64,000 bases of DNA from Zwartia hollandica (GTDB lineage: Bacteria; Pseudomonadota; Gammaproteobacteria; Burkholderiales; Burkholderiaceae_B): assembly GCF_019923725.1 (NCBI RefSeq), contig NZ_JAHXRI010000007.1, forward strand, positions 124,001 through 188,000. Direction: 5' to 3'. A program made the position numbers and the translations under genes. The notes under the pieces are model-generated. The model worked only from the letters and a program-made list of their open reading frames with translations. It had not been told where the DNA came from and did no database searches. This document shows, piece by piece, positions 10,118-17,465 of the stretch. The stretch's first letter is position 1; each line of letters begins with the position of its first letter.

Positions 10118-10435
10118 ATGGCAATTTACGAACTGCGCACCTACACCGTAACCGTAGGTAAGATGAACGATGTGATCGCACTCTACAAAGCGGAGGGCTG
10201 GCCCGCATTATCGAAACACCCACAAAAACTTTGCGGCTACTTTACTGGCGACATCGGTGCATTGAATCAACTCGTACACCTTTGGAAATTTGATGATGAT
10301 GCTGATCGACGTGCCTTTTGGGCAGGCGTTTACGGCGATCAAGCCTTCATGAACTTCGCGAAACAACTACGCCCAATGTTGCAACAACAAGAAAACAAGC
10401 TGTTACTAGGCGCGCCCTGGGGCCCGAATCCCTAG
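10118..10435 (+). CDS. NIPSNAP-family protein
   Basis: A 105-residue alpha/beta-barrel protein of the NIPSNAP family (dimeric ferredoxin-like fold). It starts with the hallmark YELRTYTVTVGK and contains the conserved pattern LVHLWKFDDDADRRAFW. Members are often encoded with catabolic enzymes but have no settled biochemical role. It has a good ribosome site (GGAGA) and is the last gene of the rightward run that begins with malate synthase. Its stop codon at 10433-10435 directly abuts the stop codon of the convergent gene. Confidence 0.88.
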   Translation: MAIYELRTYTVTVGKMNDVIALYKAEGWPALSKHPQKLCGYFTGDIGALNQLVHLWKFDDDADRRAFWAGVYGDQAFMNFAKQLRPMLQQQENKLLLGAPWGPNP

Positions 10436-11224
10436 CTAGTCAAAACGGGTCTCTACACGACCAAACGTACCAAAATCGGCGATCAAATGATCGCCGATTT
10501 TTACTGGAACCGGCACCACGCAGGTGCCCGTCATCACGATCTCGCCTGCCTTGAGCTGCATGCCGTGATCGAGTAATTCATTGGCGAGCCAGGCAAGTGC
10601 GATACGCGGATCACCCAGCACGTTGCTGCCGACACCCTTGGCAACGTGTGTCCCGTTTTGTACAACGCTTACCTGATGCTGTGCTAAATCAATGCTGCGC
10701 CAATCTTGTGTCACTTCGCGACCCAACACAACGAAGCATGCGCATGCAAAGTCTGCAATCAATTGAGCCTCGCCTGCTTTCGCGAAATCCATAAAGCGTG
10801 AATTAGGAATCTCAATCGCAATATGCAGAGCTTGCACACAATCCATCACCTCACTCACACTGAGCGGCTTCGCCGATGGACGCGCTACATCGCGTCCAAT
10901 GCGAAAGGCAAACTCAGCCTCCGCAACAGCCATCGCATTGCGACTCAAGGATATCTCTTGCGCCTCAGGTAAACAACGTGATTGCAGCAAGCGACCTGCA
11001 AGCGGCCCACTGACACCGATATGCTGCTGTCCGGCCTGACTCGTTGCGGCAATTTTCCAACCCAAGGGTGCCTCGTGGCACGCATCAAAGAGCGCTTGCT
11101 GTAAGGCGTATGCCTGCGACCGACTCTGAGGCCGGCAGGCCGCCGTTATCTCTTCGATACGGGAGTGCTCGTGCCACGCGGGCAACAATTCATTAACGGC
11201 TTGTTGGAGTTGGGCTGTGTTCAT
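10436..11224 (-). CDS. 2-keto-4-pentenoate hydratase-family enzyme
   Basis: A 262-residue member of the fumarylacetoacetate hydrolase superfamily, closest in layout to 2-oxopent-4-enoate hydratase and 4-oxalocrotonate decarboxylase from meta-cleavage pathways. Visible signatures are GWKIAATSQAGQQHIGVSGPLAGRL, EAEFAFRIGRDV (metal-ligand Glu residues), AIEIPNSRF, and the C-terminal GEIVMTGTCVVPVPV with GDHLIADFGTFG. It is a single leftward gene between rightward genes. No aldolase or extradiol dioxygenase gene is next to it, so the pathway is not shown. Its 3' end carries the terminator-like hairpin described separately. Confidence 0.88.
   Translation of the reverse strand: MNTAQLQQAVNELLPAWHEHSRIEEITAACRPQSRSQAYALQQALFDACHEAPLGWKIAATSQAGQQHIGVSGPLAGRLLQSRCLPEAQEISLSRNAMAVAEAEFAFRIGRDVARPSAKPLSVSEVMDCVQALHIAIEIPNSRFMDFAKAGEAQLIADFACACFVVLGREVTQDWRSIDLAQHQVSVVQNGTHVAKGVGSNVLGDPRIALAWLANELLDHGMQLKAGEIVMTGTCVVPVPVKIGDHLIADFGTFGRVETRFD
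10472..10505 (+). terminator. intrinsic terminator inside the convergent gene's coding sequence
   Basis: A perfect 13-bp stem (10472-10484 pairing with 10489-10501) with a four-base loop is followed by a T run on the plus strand. It lies 36 bp past the NIPSNAP stop codon, so it fits as terminator of that operon, yet it is wholly within the last codons of the leftward hydratase gene. The reverse strand also ends in four T bases, so it may work weakly in both directions. Confidence 0.7.
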
Positions 11225-11332
11225 AAATAGATCTTAATAACGCGTTTGAAATGCAAAGGAAATGACCATCGCATTAAGTTAACATCCTCCAATGTGCCAG
11301 TACAGCTAATGACTTACATCAAAGGTATCTTC

Positions 11333-12235
11333 ATGAAAAAAATCATGCTTGGTGCGATCTCTCGCAACTACTTCAACTTGCCCATCTGGATCGCATCCCA
11401 TCAGGGTATGTTTGAACAAGAAGGCCTGGATGTCACGATCGACTTGCATGAGCCTATTGATGAAGTATGGCGGCGACTACAAGACGGTCGTCTCGATATC
11501 GCCCTCGGAGTAACCGAACATATTATTTTGGATAGTGAAGGTGGCGGAACCTTAGAAATCATTGGCGGCAATATTAATCGCCTGCCCTTCTCCTTTATCT
11601 CAGGTAAAGATGTCAAAACCTTTGAGGACTTACGCGGCCGTACCGTGGGCGTGTCTTCTATTGAAGCCGGTAGTTCATCGCTTGTCATGAAGATTATGTC
11701 GGCCCAGGGCCTGCACTACCCACAAGACTATAAGATTGTGGCGTGCGGTCCAATCCTCGCCCGCTGGGAGATGCTTCAAGCCGGAAAAATTGATGCCGGT
11801 CTTCAAGGCGCACCGCTAAACTACATTGCGCTCGATCAAGGCTACAACTCTCTTTGCGAGCCACGCGAAAGCTTTCCCTGGTTTCAGTTCACCTCATTGA
11901 ATGTCGACAGTCGTTGGGCGCGCGCAAACCATGCAACGGTCGTCGCTTTCATGCGCGCCTTCATACGTGCACACGACTGGTTTTATGCCAACAAAGCGGG
12001 TTGTCAAAAAATTGCTGTGGCTGAGACTGGCATCACACCGGAATACGCAGATCGCGCGTGGGAAGAGTACACCCAAGCAGAGATATTCCCAAGAAATGCG
12101 CAAGCAAATCCCGATTCAATTCAGTCGCTCATTGAGATTAGCGCGCTATTACGCAATGTGCCCAAACGTGCGGGCACACAAGCGCATTCCTATATAAATG
12201 AAACCTACCTGAACGAGGCGCGGCAATCGCTGTGA
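11333..12235 (+). CDS. THI5/NMT1-like substrate-binding protein without an evident signal peptide
   Basis: A 300-residue type-2 periplasmic-binding-protein fold resembling ABC receptors for sulfonates, nitrate or thiamine precursors (NMT1/THI5-like). The segment NYFNLPIWIASHQGMFEQEGLDV marks the start of the fold, and DLRGRTVGVSSIEAGSS is the typical second strand-helix unit. I start it at the ATG at 11333, which follows AAAGG by seven bases; the frame stays open upstream to a TTG at 11246 but without a good ribosome site. Neither start gives a convincing export signal. No permease or ATPase genes are adjacent. It may be a receptor exported in an unusual way, or a cytoplasmic sensor or enzyme using the fold. 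Confidence 0.78.
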   Translation: MKKIMLGAISRNYFNLPIWIASHQGMFEQEGLDVTIDLHEPIDEVWRRLQDGRLDIALGVTEHIILDSEGGGTLEIIGGNINRLPFSFISGKDVKTFEDLRGRTVGVSSIEAGSSSLVMKIMSAQGLHYPQDYKIVACGPILARWEMLQAGKIDAGLQGAPLNYIALDQGYNSLCEPRESFPWFQFTSLNVDSRWARANHATVVAFMRAFIRAHDWFYANKAGCQKIAVAETGITPEYADRAWEEYTQAEIFPRNAQANPDSIQSLIEISALLRNVPKRAGTQAHSYINETYLNEARQSL

Positions 12236-12256
12236 TTACGGTCGGTTTTTAGCTGA

Positions 12257-12538
12257 CTAGCCGCCCTCGATTCGCGGGATAAAGAACACCTCGCCTCCCG
12301 AGCGTATGGCCTGGGTGTAGACGACCTCATGGATCACACCATCAATCGCAATTGAGGTTTCTTCTTCGAGGTGCTCACCCAGACCGGGAAAGAGTTCGTC
12401 CATCGCACGAATCACACCGCGTACGGTTCGCGCTTGGACCTCGAACTCTCTTACACCGTTCGTATATCGCCTGCTGAAGCCGCCGGTCAACATGACCCGG
12501 ACGGCTTGCGGCAAAGCAGCGTTACCCGCGCCCTGCAT
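12257..12538 (-). CDS. ThiS/MoaD-like sulfur-carrier protein
   Basis: A 93-residue beta-grasp protein ending in Ile-Glu-Gly-Gly. The C-terminal Gly-Gly is the residue pair that is adenylated and thiocarboxylated in ThiS, MoaD and related sulfur carriers. Other family features are VRVMLTGGFSRRYTNG at the start and AIDGVIHEVVYTQAIRSGGEVFFIP near the end. Its ATG overlaps the last 17 bases of the molybdenum hydroxylase large-subunit gene, so translation is probably coupled. An internal start sixteen codons in is possible. No E1-like activating enzyme or molybdopterin biosynthesis gene is nearby. The tight linkage suggests a service role for the hydroxylase, for example sulfuration or cofactor supply. 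That is inference. Confidence 0.85.
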   Translation of the reverse strand: MQGAGNAALPQAVRVMLTGGFSRRYTNGVREFEVQARTVRGVIRAMDELFPGLGEHLEEETSIAIDGVIHEVVYTQAIRSGGEVFFIPRIEGG

Positions 12539-14804
12539 CTAAGGCGGCAAGCACACGTGGAGGTGACATCGGCAATTCCGTCATGCGAGTACCGGTCGCA
12601 CGCTCAATTGCGTTAGCAACAGCGGCCATTGGTGGAACGATGTTGGCCTCTCCCACGCCCTTCACACCAAACGGGTGGTTCGGGTTAGGCACTTCAACCA
12701 TAATCGCTTCAATCATTGGCAAATCAGAGGCCACAGGAATACGGTAATCGAGGAAGCCTGCGTTCGACAGACGTCCCTGCTTGTCGTAGATGTATTCCTC
12801 GTTCAACGCCCAACCAATACCCTGTACCACGCCACCTTGAATCTGGCCTTCGCAGTACTTGGGGTGAATCGCACGACCAACGTCTTGTGCAGCAACAAAA
12901 CGCAAGATCTTCACCGCACCGGTTTCTGGATCGACTTCTACATCGCAGAACTGCGTTGAGAAGCCAGGCGCTTGGCCACCGGCGTTGATTGAGGACTCCA
13001 CACCAATCGGACCGCCTGTCACAGCACGCTTTGCGGCAATTGCTTTGAGTGACAGCGGCTCAAACGCGCCGACGCTCTTGTCGGCGGGCTTGGCATAACC
13101 ATCTTCCCAAATCACGCCTTTGACATCGACATCCCACATCAAAGCTGCACGCGCACGTAACTCTTCGATGATCTTATTGCACGCTTCCACCACAACCATT
13201 CCAGTTGCATACGTGACGCGTGAACCACCGGTAACGTGGTTGTAGCCAATCGAAGCCGTATCGGCAACAGTCGAACGCACGCTTTCGTATGGAACACCCA
13301 GTGTCTCAGCTGCCATCAACGCCATCGATGCACGCGAACCGCCGACGTCCATACTACCTGTCGCGATCACAACCGTGCCGTCTTCGTTAATGTGCACCGA
13401 GGCGGTCGACTCACCGCCACCGTTAAACCAGAAGCCCGAGGCGACGCCACGGCCTTGGTTTTTACCCAACGGCTTGTTGTACTCAGGATGGTCAAGCAGT
13501 GCCTGAATCGTTTCGGCGTAGCCATCGTGCGAATGTTTTGGACCCCATATCGTGGGCGAACCAGCCTTCACTGCGTTTTTAAGACGCAACTTCAGTGGAT
13601 CCATTCCAATTTTCTTTGCCAAGATATCAAGAACGCTTTCAACAGCGAAAGCGGAGATGGGCGAGCCCGGTGCGCGGTACGCAGCCGACTTGGGGCGATT
13701 CGACACGACATCAAATCCGATCGCGCGCGCGTTTGGAATGATGTACGGGGCAAACGCACACATTGTTGCGTTCATCACAGGCGAACCTGGGAATGCACCC
13801 GCTTGAAACTTAAACAGGCCATCTGCTGCGACAATGGTGCCGTCCTTCTTCACGCCGATCTTGACTGTCATCGATGCGCCAGAAGTAGGACCAGTCGCTT
13901 TGAACGTATCCTCACGGGACATCATCAGCTTGACCGGATGACCAGACTTGCGTGCCAACGCCAGGGCAAGAGGTTCGACGTATACAACGGTCTTGCCGCC
14001 GAAGCCGCCACCGATCTCTGCCGGATGCACCAGCAGATTACCAATATCAATGCCGAGCAGCTTCGACGTGTAAGCACGCACCACAAAGTGGCCCTGGCTC
14101 GATGACCAGAGTTCACACTGACCATCCGCACCGTAACGTGCCAAGCAGGAATGCGGCTCGATATAACCTTGATGCACCGCAGCTGTTTTGAAGCTCATCT
14201 CAACGACTTCATCGGCTGATGCAAAACCAGCCTCGAGATCACCAATCTTGAACTCTAAACGCTTTGAAATATTCGAAGGCTTGGTCGGTGCTGGATCAAA
14301 GCCGCGAGGGATCATGTCCTCAAACAGTAGAGGCGCATCAGGCTTCATTGCGTCATCTACATCGATTACGTGAGGCAACACTTCGAAATCCACTTCGATC
14401 AAACGCACTGCTTGATCCGCGATGGCTGCAGTCGTTGCAGCAACGGCTGCAATCGCATGCCCTTCGTATAAGGCCTTTTCACGCGCCAAGATATTACGCG
14501 TCATGTGCCAGTAGTTCACTGCGACGCGCTCAGGACCAACGTAATCAAACGGCTGGTTTGGCAAATCCGCGGCAGTAATAATTGCCTTCACGCCGGGCAA
14601 GGCAAGCGCCTTGGCGGTATTGATCGAACGAATTCGAGCATGCGCATGCGGTGAACGCAGCACTTTTGCCCACAACATACCAGGCAAGGAATAGTCGGCA
14701 CCGTATTGCGCTAAACCGGTAACCTTTGGCACGCCGTCCGGACGAACCGGGCTCGTACCTACGGATTTCAATGTTTGCTGTGTGTTCTTTGTATTGGTCA
14801 ACAT
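12522..14804 (-). CDS. molybdenum hydroxylase (xanthine dehydrogenase family), large molybdopterin subunit
   Basis: A 760-residue catalytic subunit of the xanthine dehydrogenase/CO dehydrogenase family, which hydroxylates a carbon next to nitrogen or oxidises aldehydes, using molybdenum and water. Visible are the start segment SPVRPDGVPKVTGLAQYGADY, the molybdopterin-contact GGGFGGKT, the conserved AYRAPGSP, and the catalytic Glu in GVKGVGEANIVPP close to the C-terminus. It lies in the order FAD subunit, 2Fe-2S subunit, molybdenum subunit, then the MoaD-like gene, all leftward. The active-site loop does not show the signature of CO dehydrogenase with confidence. The substrate (aromatic aldehyde, N-heterocycle or acyl-CoA) is open. 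Confidence 0.93.
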   Translation of the reverse strand: MLTNTKNTQQTLKSVGTSPVRPDGVPKVTGLAQYGADYSLPGMLWAKVLRSPHAHARIRSINTAKALALPGVKAIITAADLPNQPFDYVGPERVAVNYWHMTRNILAREKALYEGHAIAAVAATTAAIADQAVRLIEVDFEVLPHVIDVDDAMKPDAPLLFEDMIPRGFDPAPTKPSNISKRLEFKIGDLEAGFASADEVVEMSFKTAAVHQGYIEPHSCLARYGADGQCELWSSSQGHFVVRAYTSKLLGIDIGNLLVHPAEIGGGFGGKTVVYVEPLALALARKSGHPVKLMMSREDTFKATGPTSGASMTVKIGVKKDGTIVAADGLFKFQAGAFPGSPVMNATMCAFAPYIIPNARAIGFDVVSNRPKSAAYRAPGSPISAFAVESVLDILAKKIGMDPLKLRLKNAVKAGSPTIWGPKHSHDGYAETIQALLDHPEYNKPLGKNQGRGVASGFWFNGGGESTASVHINEDGTVVIATGSMDVGGSRASMALMAAETLGVPYESVRSTVADTASIGYNHVTGGSRVTYATGMVVVEACNKIIEELRARAALMWDVDVKGVIWEDGYAKPADKSVGAFEPLSLKAIAAKRAVTGGPIGVESSINAGGQAPGFSTQFCDVEVDPETGAVKILRFVAAQDVGRAIHPKYCEGQIQGGVVQGIGWALNEEYIYDKQGRLSNAGFLDYRIPVASDLPMIEAIMVEVPNPNHPFGVKGVGEANIVPPMAAVANAIERATGTRMTELPMSPPRVLAALDAGRG

Positions 14805-14806
14805 AA

Positions 14807-15283
14807 TCAGGCTCCCCGCATTTCACGTGCTGCATCGAGCACGGCTTCGATGATTTTGTTGTAGCCGGTGCAACGGCACAAATTACCAGCCAACCAAAAA
14901 CGCACTTCTTCTTCGGTTGGATCAGGATTGCGTTCGAGCAGCGAACGCGCAGCCACTAAAAATCCAGGTGTACAGATACCGCACTGCAAGGCAGCGTGTT
15001 CGAGGAACTTACGCTGCAGCACGTGGAGGTGCTCGCCGTTGGCCATCCCTTCGATTGTTTGTACTGCTTTGCCTCCTGCCTCAACACCAAGCACGAGACA
15101 TGAGCAAACCAAACGACCGTCTAGCGTAACGCTGCATGCGCCACAGTCACCGGTACCGCAACCCTCTTTGGTCCCAGTCATACCCAAATCGTTACGCAAT
15201 ACATCGAGCAACGATTGGTTTGCCTCACATAAAAACTCGACGGGATCACCGTTAATTACTGTCGTTACATGTTGCTTAGCCAT
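14807..15283 (-). CDS. molybdenum hydroxylase, 2Fe-2S subunit
   Basis: A 158-residue electron-transfer subunit with two [2Fe-2S] clusters. The N-terminal ferredoxin-type cluster ligands are in EGCGTGDCGACSVTLDGRLVCSC. The C-terminal four-helix cluster ligands are in CGICTPGF and CRCTGY. Electrons pass from the molybdenum subunit through these clusters to FAD. It lies two bases before the large-subunit gene and two bases after the FAD-subunit gene, so the three are one transcript. Confidence 0.96.
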   Translation of the reverse strand: MAKQHVTTVINGDPVEFLCEANQSLLDVLRNDLGMTGTKEGCGTGDCGACSVTLDGRLVCSCLVLGVEAGGKAVQTIEGMANGEHLHVLQRKFLEHAALQCGICTPGFLVAARSLLERNPDPTEEEVRFWLAGNLCRCTGYNKIIEAVLDAAREMRGA

Positions 15284-15285
15284 TT

Positions 15286-16158
15286 TTATTTGTTCCCTTT
15301 GGCGCGAGCTAGCGCTTTTTCTGCTGCGCGTCTTGCCAACACACCAGCGATTTTGATTCGGAATTCTTTGGTACCGCGCTTATCGTCGATTGGACGTGCG
15401 GCAGCGCTTGCTGCAGCAGCAAGCTTTGCTAAAGCAGCCTCGTCAACTTTGGTCCCAATCAGCGCCGCTGCGGCCTCTGGCACGAGCAGCGCTCGTTCAG
15501 CGACAGCACCCAGACTCACACGCGCGGCGGTACAGACACCTTTGTCATCTAAGGTCAGGCTCAAGCCGACACCGACGACAGCGATATCCATTTCAGAGCG
15601 TGGCGTAAAGCGCAGATAAGCGTCGCCCGAATGCGCCGGACGCTTAGGCAGAAAGAACGAAACAATCAATTCGCCCTTCGCAAGTGTTGTCTTACCTGGA
15701 CTGGCAGGAATCTGCTCGACCGGAACTTCACGGCGACCCGCGGGACCCACAACGCTCGCAATCGCACCCGCGGCAATCATGGCAGGTACTGTATCGGCAG
15801 CAGGCGAGGCGTTACACAAATTGCCCGCAACCGTTGCACGGCCACGCACTTGAATCGAACCCACGAGGTTCGCGCCATCAATCACGCCGGGCCAAGTGTT
15901 TGCAAAGGCCTCGTTTTCTAGCAGCTGCATGCATGACACCGCAGCACCAAAACGATAGCCACCATTTTCCACGGCAATGGTGTTCATCTCGGCGATTGCT
16001 TTAACGTCCAGCACCAGCTCTGGCTTGATGTTTCCGTTACGCATGTGGATCAGAAGATCCGTTCCACCAGAGAGAACTTTTGCCAAGCCTTGTGTACTTG
16101 CCAGCAAGGCCGACGCCGCCTCAGCGGTCTTTGGTTGCTCAAAACGCATTTCACTCAT
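15286..16158 (-). CDS. molybdenum hydroxylase, FAD subunit
   Basis: A 290-residue FAD-binding subunit (CoxM/XdhB type) that hands electrons from the iron-sulfur subunit to the acceptor. The FAD-binding motifs LSGGTDLLIHMRNG (about 35-48) and TVAGNLCNASPAADTVPA are intact, followed by the C-terminal CO-dehydrogenase-type domain. It is the first gene of the leftward operon. A candidate sigma70 promoter lies about 55 bp upstream. Confidence 0.95.
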   Translation of the reverse strand: MSEMRFEQPKTAEAASALLASTQGLAKVLSGGTDLLIHMRNGNIKPELVLDVKAIAEMNTIAVENGGYRFGAAVSCMQLLENEAFANTWPGVIDGANLVGSIQVRGRATVAGNLCNASPAADTVPAMIAAGAIASVVGPAGRREVPVEQIPASPGKTTLAKGELIVSFFLPKRPAHSGDAYLRFTPRSEMDIAVVGVGLSLTLDDKGVCTAARVSLGAVAERALLVPEAAAALIGTKVDEAALAKLAAAASAAARPIDDKRGTKEFRIKIAGVLARRAAEKALARAKGNK

Positions 16159-16212
16159 GTCGCTTCCCCGGTCATTTTTTGAACCTTTTCATTCATTTAG
16201 TTGGGTAATTCT

Positions 16213-16240
16213 ATTCTATATGATCACCCCCTTGTGCCAA
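16213..16240 (-). promoter_or_regulatory. candidate sigma70 promoter for the molybdenum hydroxylase operon
   Basis: Reading leftward, TTGGCA (16240-16235) and TAGAAT (16218-16213) are separated by 16 bases. This would start transcription about 50 bases before the FAD-subunit start codon. Confidence 0.5.
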
Positions 16241-16261
16241 GTACACCCAGACTCTGAGGGT

Positions 16262-16303
16262 AAACAAAAGGCCTGCATGTTGCGCCGCAGCATGCAGGCC
16301 TTT
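16262..16303 (-). terminator. intrinsic terminator after the TctC receptor gene
   Basis: A perfect 13-bp stem (16303-16291 with 16279-16267), extendable through inner TGC/GCA pairs, is followed leftward by CCTTTTGTTTA. It starts 29 bp past the stop codon of the leftward receptor gene and separates it from the hydroxylase operon promoter. Confidence 0.85.
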
Positions 16304-16331
16304 AGAGCATGATGAAACGCTCAGCTTGCCG

Positions 16332-17381
16332 TTAAGTCCCTTCAAGCTTGATGTTGTTGCGCTTGATCACGTCGGTGAACTGGACCCGGGTGGCTTCCAA
16401 GTACTTCAAAAAGTCTGCCTGCTCACGGAAGTCAATTTCAATTCCAATTCGCATAAAGAGTTCTTTAAGTTCGTCAGACTGCATGACTTGACGCATTGCT
16501 TTAGCAAGACGATCGACTACGTCTGCAGGTAAGCCTGCCGGCCCCATCAGTCCTGCCCAAGCTCCGAGATTAAAGCCAGGGATGTTGACCGCCGTCGCAA
16601 GCGCAGGGATACCGGGCGTGACAATACTCCCCTTTTCCAGCGAAACACCCAAGCCCTTCAAACGACCGTCTTTAACAAAAGGCATCGTGGCCGCCGCTGT
16701 TTCCAAGCAGTAGTCCACTCGGCCAGCGAGCACATCTGCTAACGCAGGCGAGGAGCCTTTGTACGGAACATGCACCGCCTTCAAGCCTAAGGCGGCATTA
16801 AACGCCTCCGCGACCAAATGGGCCGTTGCCCCCGTGCCAGACGTCGCAAACGTATATTTATCCGGATTCGCTTTCACGAGCTTCACGAACTCAGCGGCAG
16901 TCTTCGCTGGAAAGTTCGGATTGGTCACCAAAACATACGGCGAAAGACCAGTTAGCGCGATCGCCGTGAAGTCTTTCGATACATCGTAAGGCGTCTTCTG
17001 CAATAAAGGCGCGACCGATACGGGTCCGGCGGACGCAGCAAGAAGCGTGTACCCATCAGCGGGGGCTTTGGCCACGATATCGGTTCCAATTGTGCCGCCC
17101 GCACCAGCCTTGTTATCGGCCACCACCGTTTGACCGAGCACCTTTGTTAAACCCATTCCGATTGCACGACCCACCAAATCAGTCGCTTGCCCGGGAGGCC
17201 AAGGAATCACTATTTTCAACGGCCGATTTGGATAAGCGCCCTGCGCCTGCGCCACCAGCGGCAAGCCCAGGCCAGCCCCCACGGCTGAGATCGCTGCCGC
17301 TCCAACTAGCGAGCGTCGTGCACGATTGGGTTGAGTCACACCGGTTGCGGTCGTCTCACTGCTCTTTTTCGCTATTGTCAT
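16332..17381 (-). CDS. TctC/Bug-family periplasmic solute receptor
   Basis: A 349-residue receptor of the tripartite tricarboxylate transporter family. The N-terminus has a run with Arg-Arg (RARRSLVGAAAISAVGAGLG) followed by VAQAQG, consistent with Sec or Tat export and cleavage at about residue 47. The mature part begins with AYPNRPLKIVIPWPPGQATD, the classic Bug signature; VPYKGSSPALADVLAGRVDY and the ADVVDRLAKAM helix follow. No TctAB genes are present. It is a single-gene unit with its own terminator, divergent from an acyl-CoA synthetase gene. It may supply a carboxylate to that ligase; that is inference from position. Confidence 0.93.
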   Translation of the reverse strand: MTIAKKSSETTATGVTQPNRARRSLVGAAAISAVGAGLGLPLVAQAQGAYPNRPLKIVIPWPPGQATDLVGRAIGMGLTKVLGQTVVADNKAGAGGTIGTDIVAKAPADGYTLLAASAGPVSVAPLLQKTPYDVSKDFTAIALTGLSPYVLVTNPNFPAKTAAEFVKLVKANPDKYTFATSGTGATAHLVAEAFNAALGLKAVHVPYKGSSPALADVLAGRVDYCLETAAATMPFVKDGRLKGLGVSLEKGSIVTPGIPALATAVNIPGFNLGAWAGLMGPAGLPADVVDRLAKAMRQVMQSDELKELFMRIGIEIDFREQADFLKYLEATRVQFTDVIKRNNIKLEGT

Positions 17382-17465
17382 GTTTTCCCCTTTATTTTAT
17401 TCGTCGAGATTGCGGTGCTGTAAGTATTTCAAGCTTGATTGAATCATAAAATCGAGGGGAAACCT

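Noticed and set aside
13236-14105. Long open frame on the plus strand (289 codons) opposite the molybdenum hydroxylase large subunit
   Set aside because: It has no family resemblance and is rich in Arg, His and Cys, as expected for the antisense of a conserved gene whose own motifs are intact.
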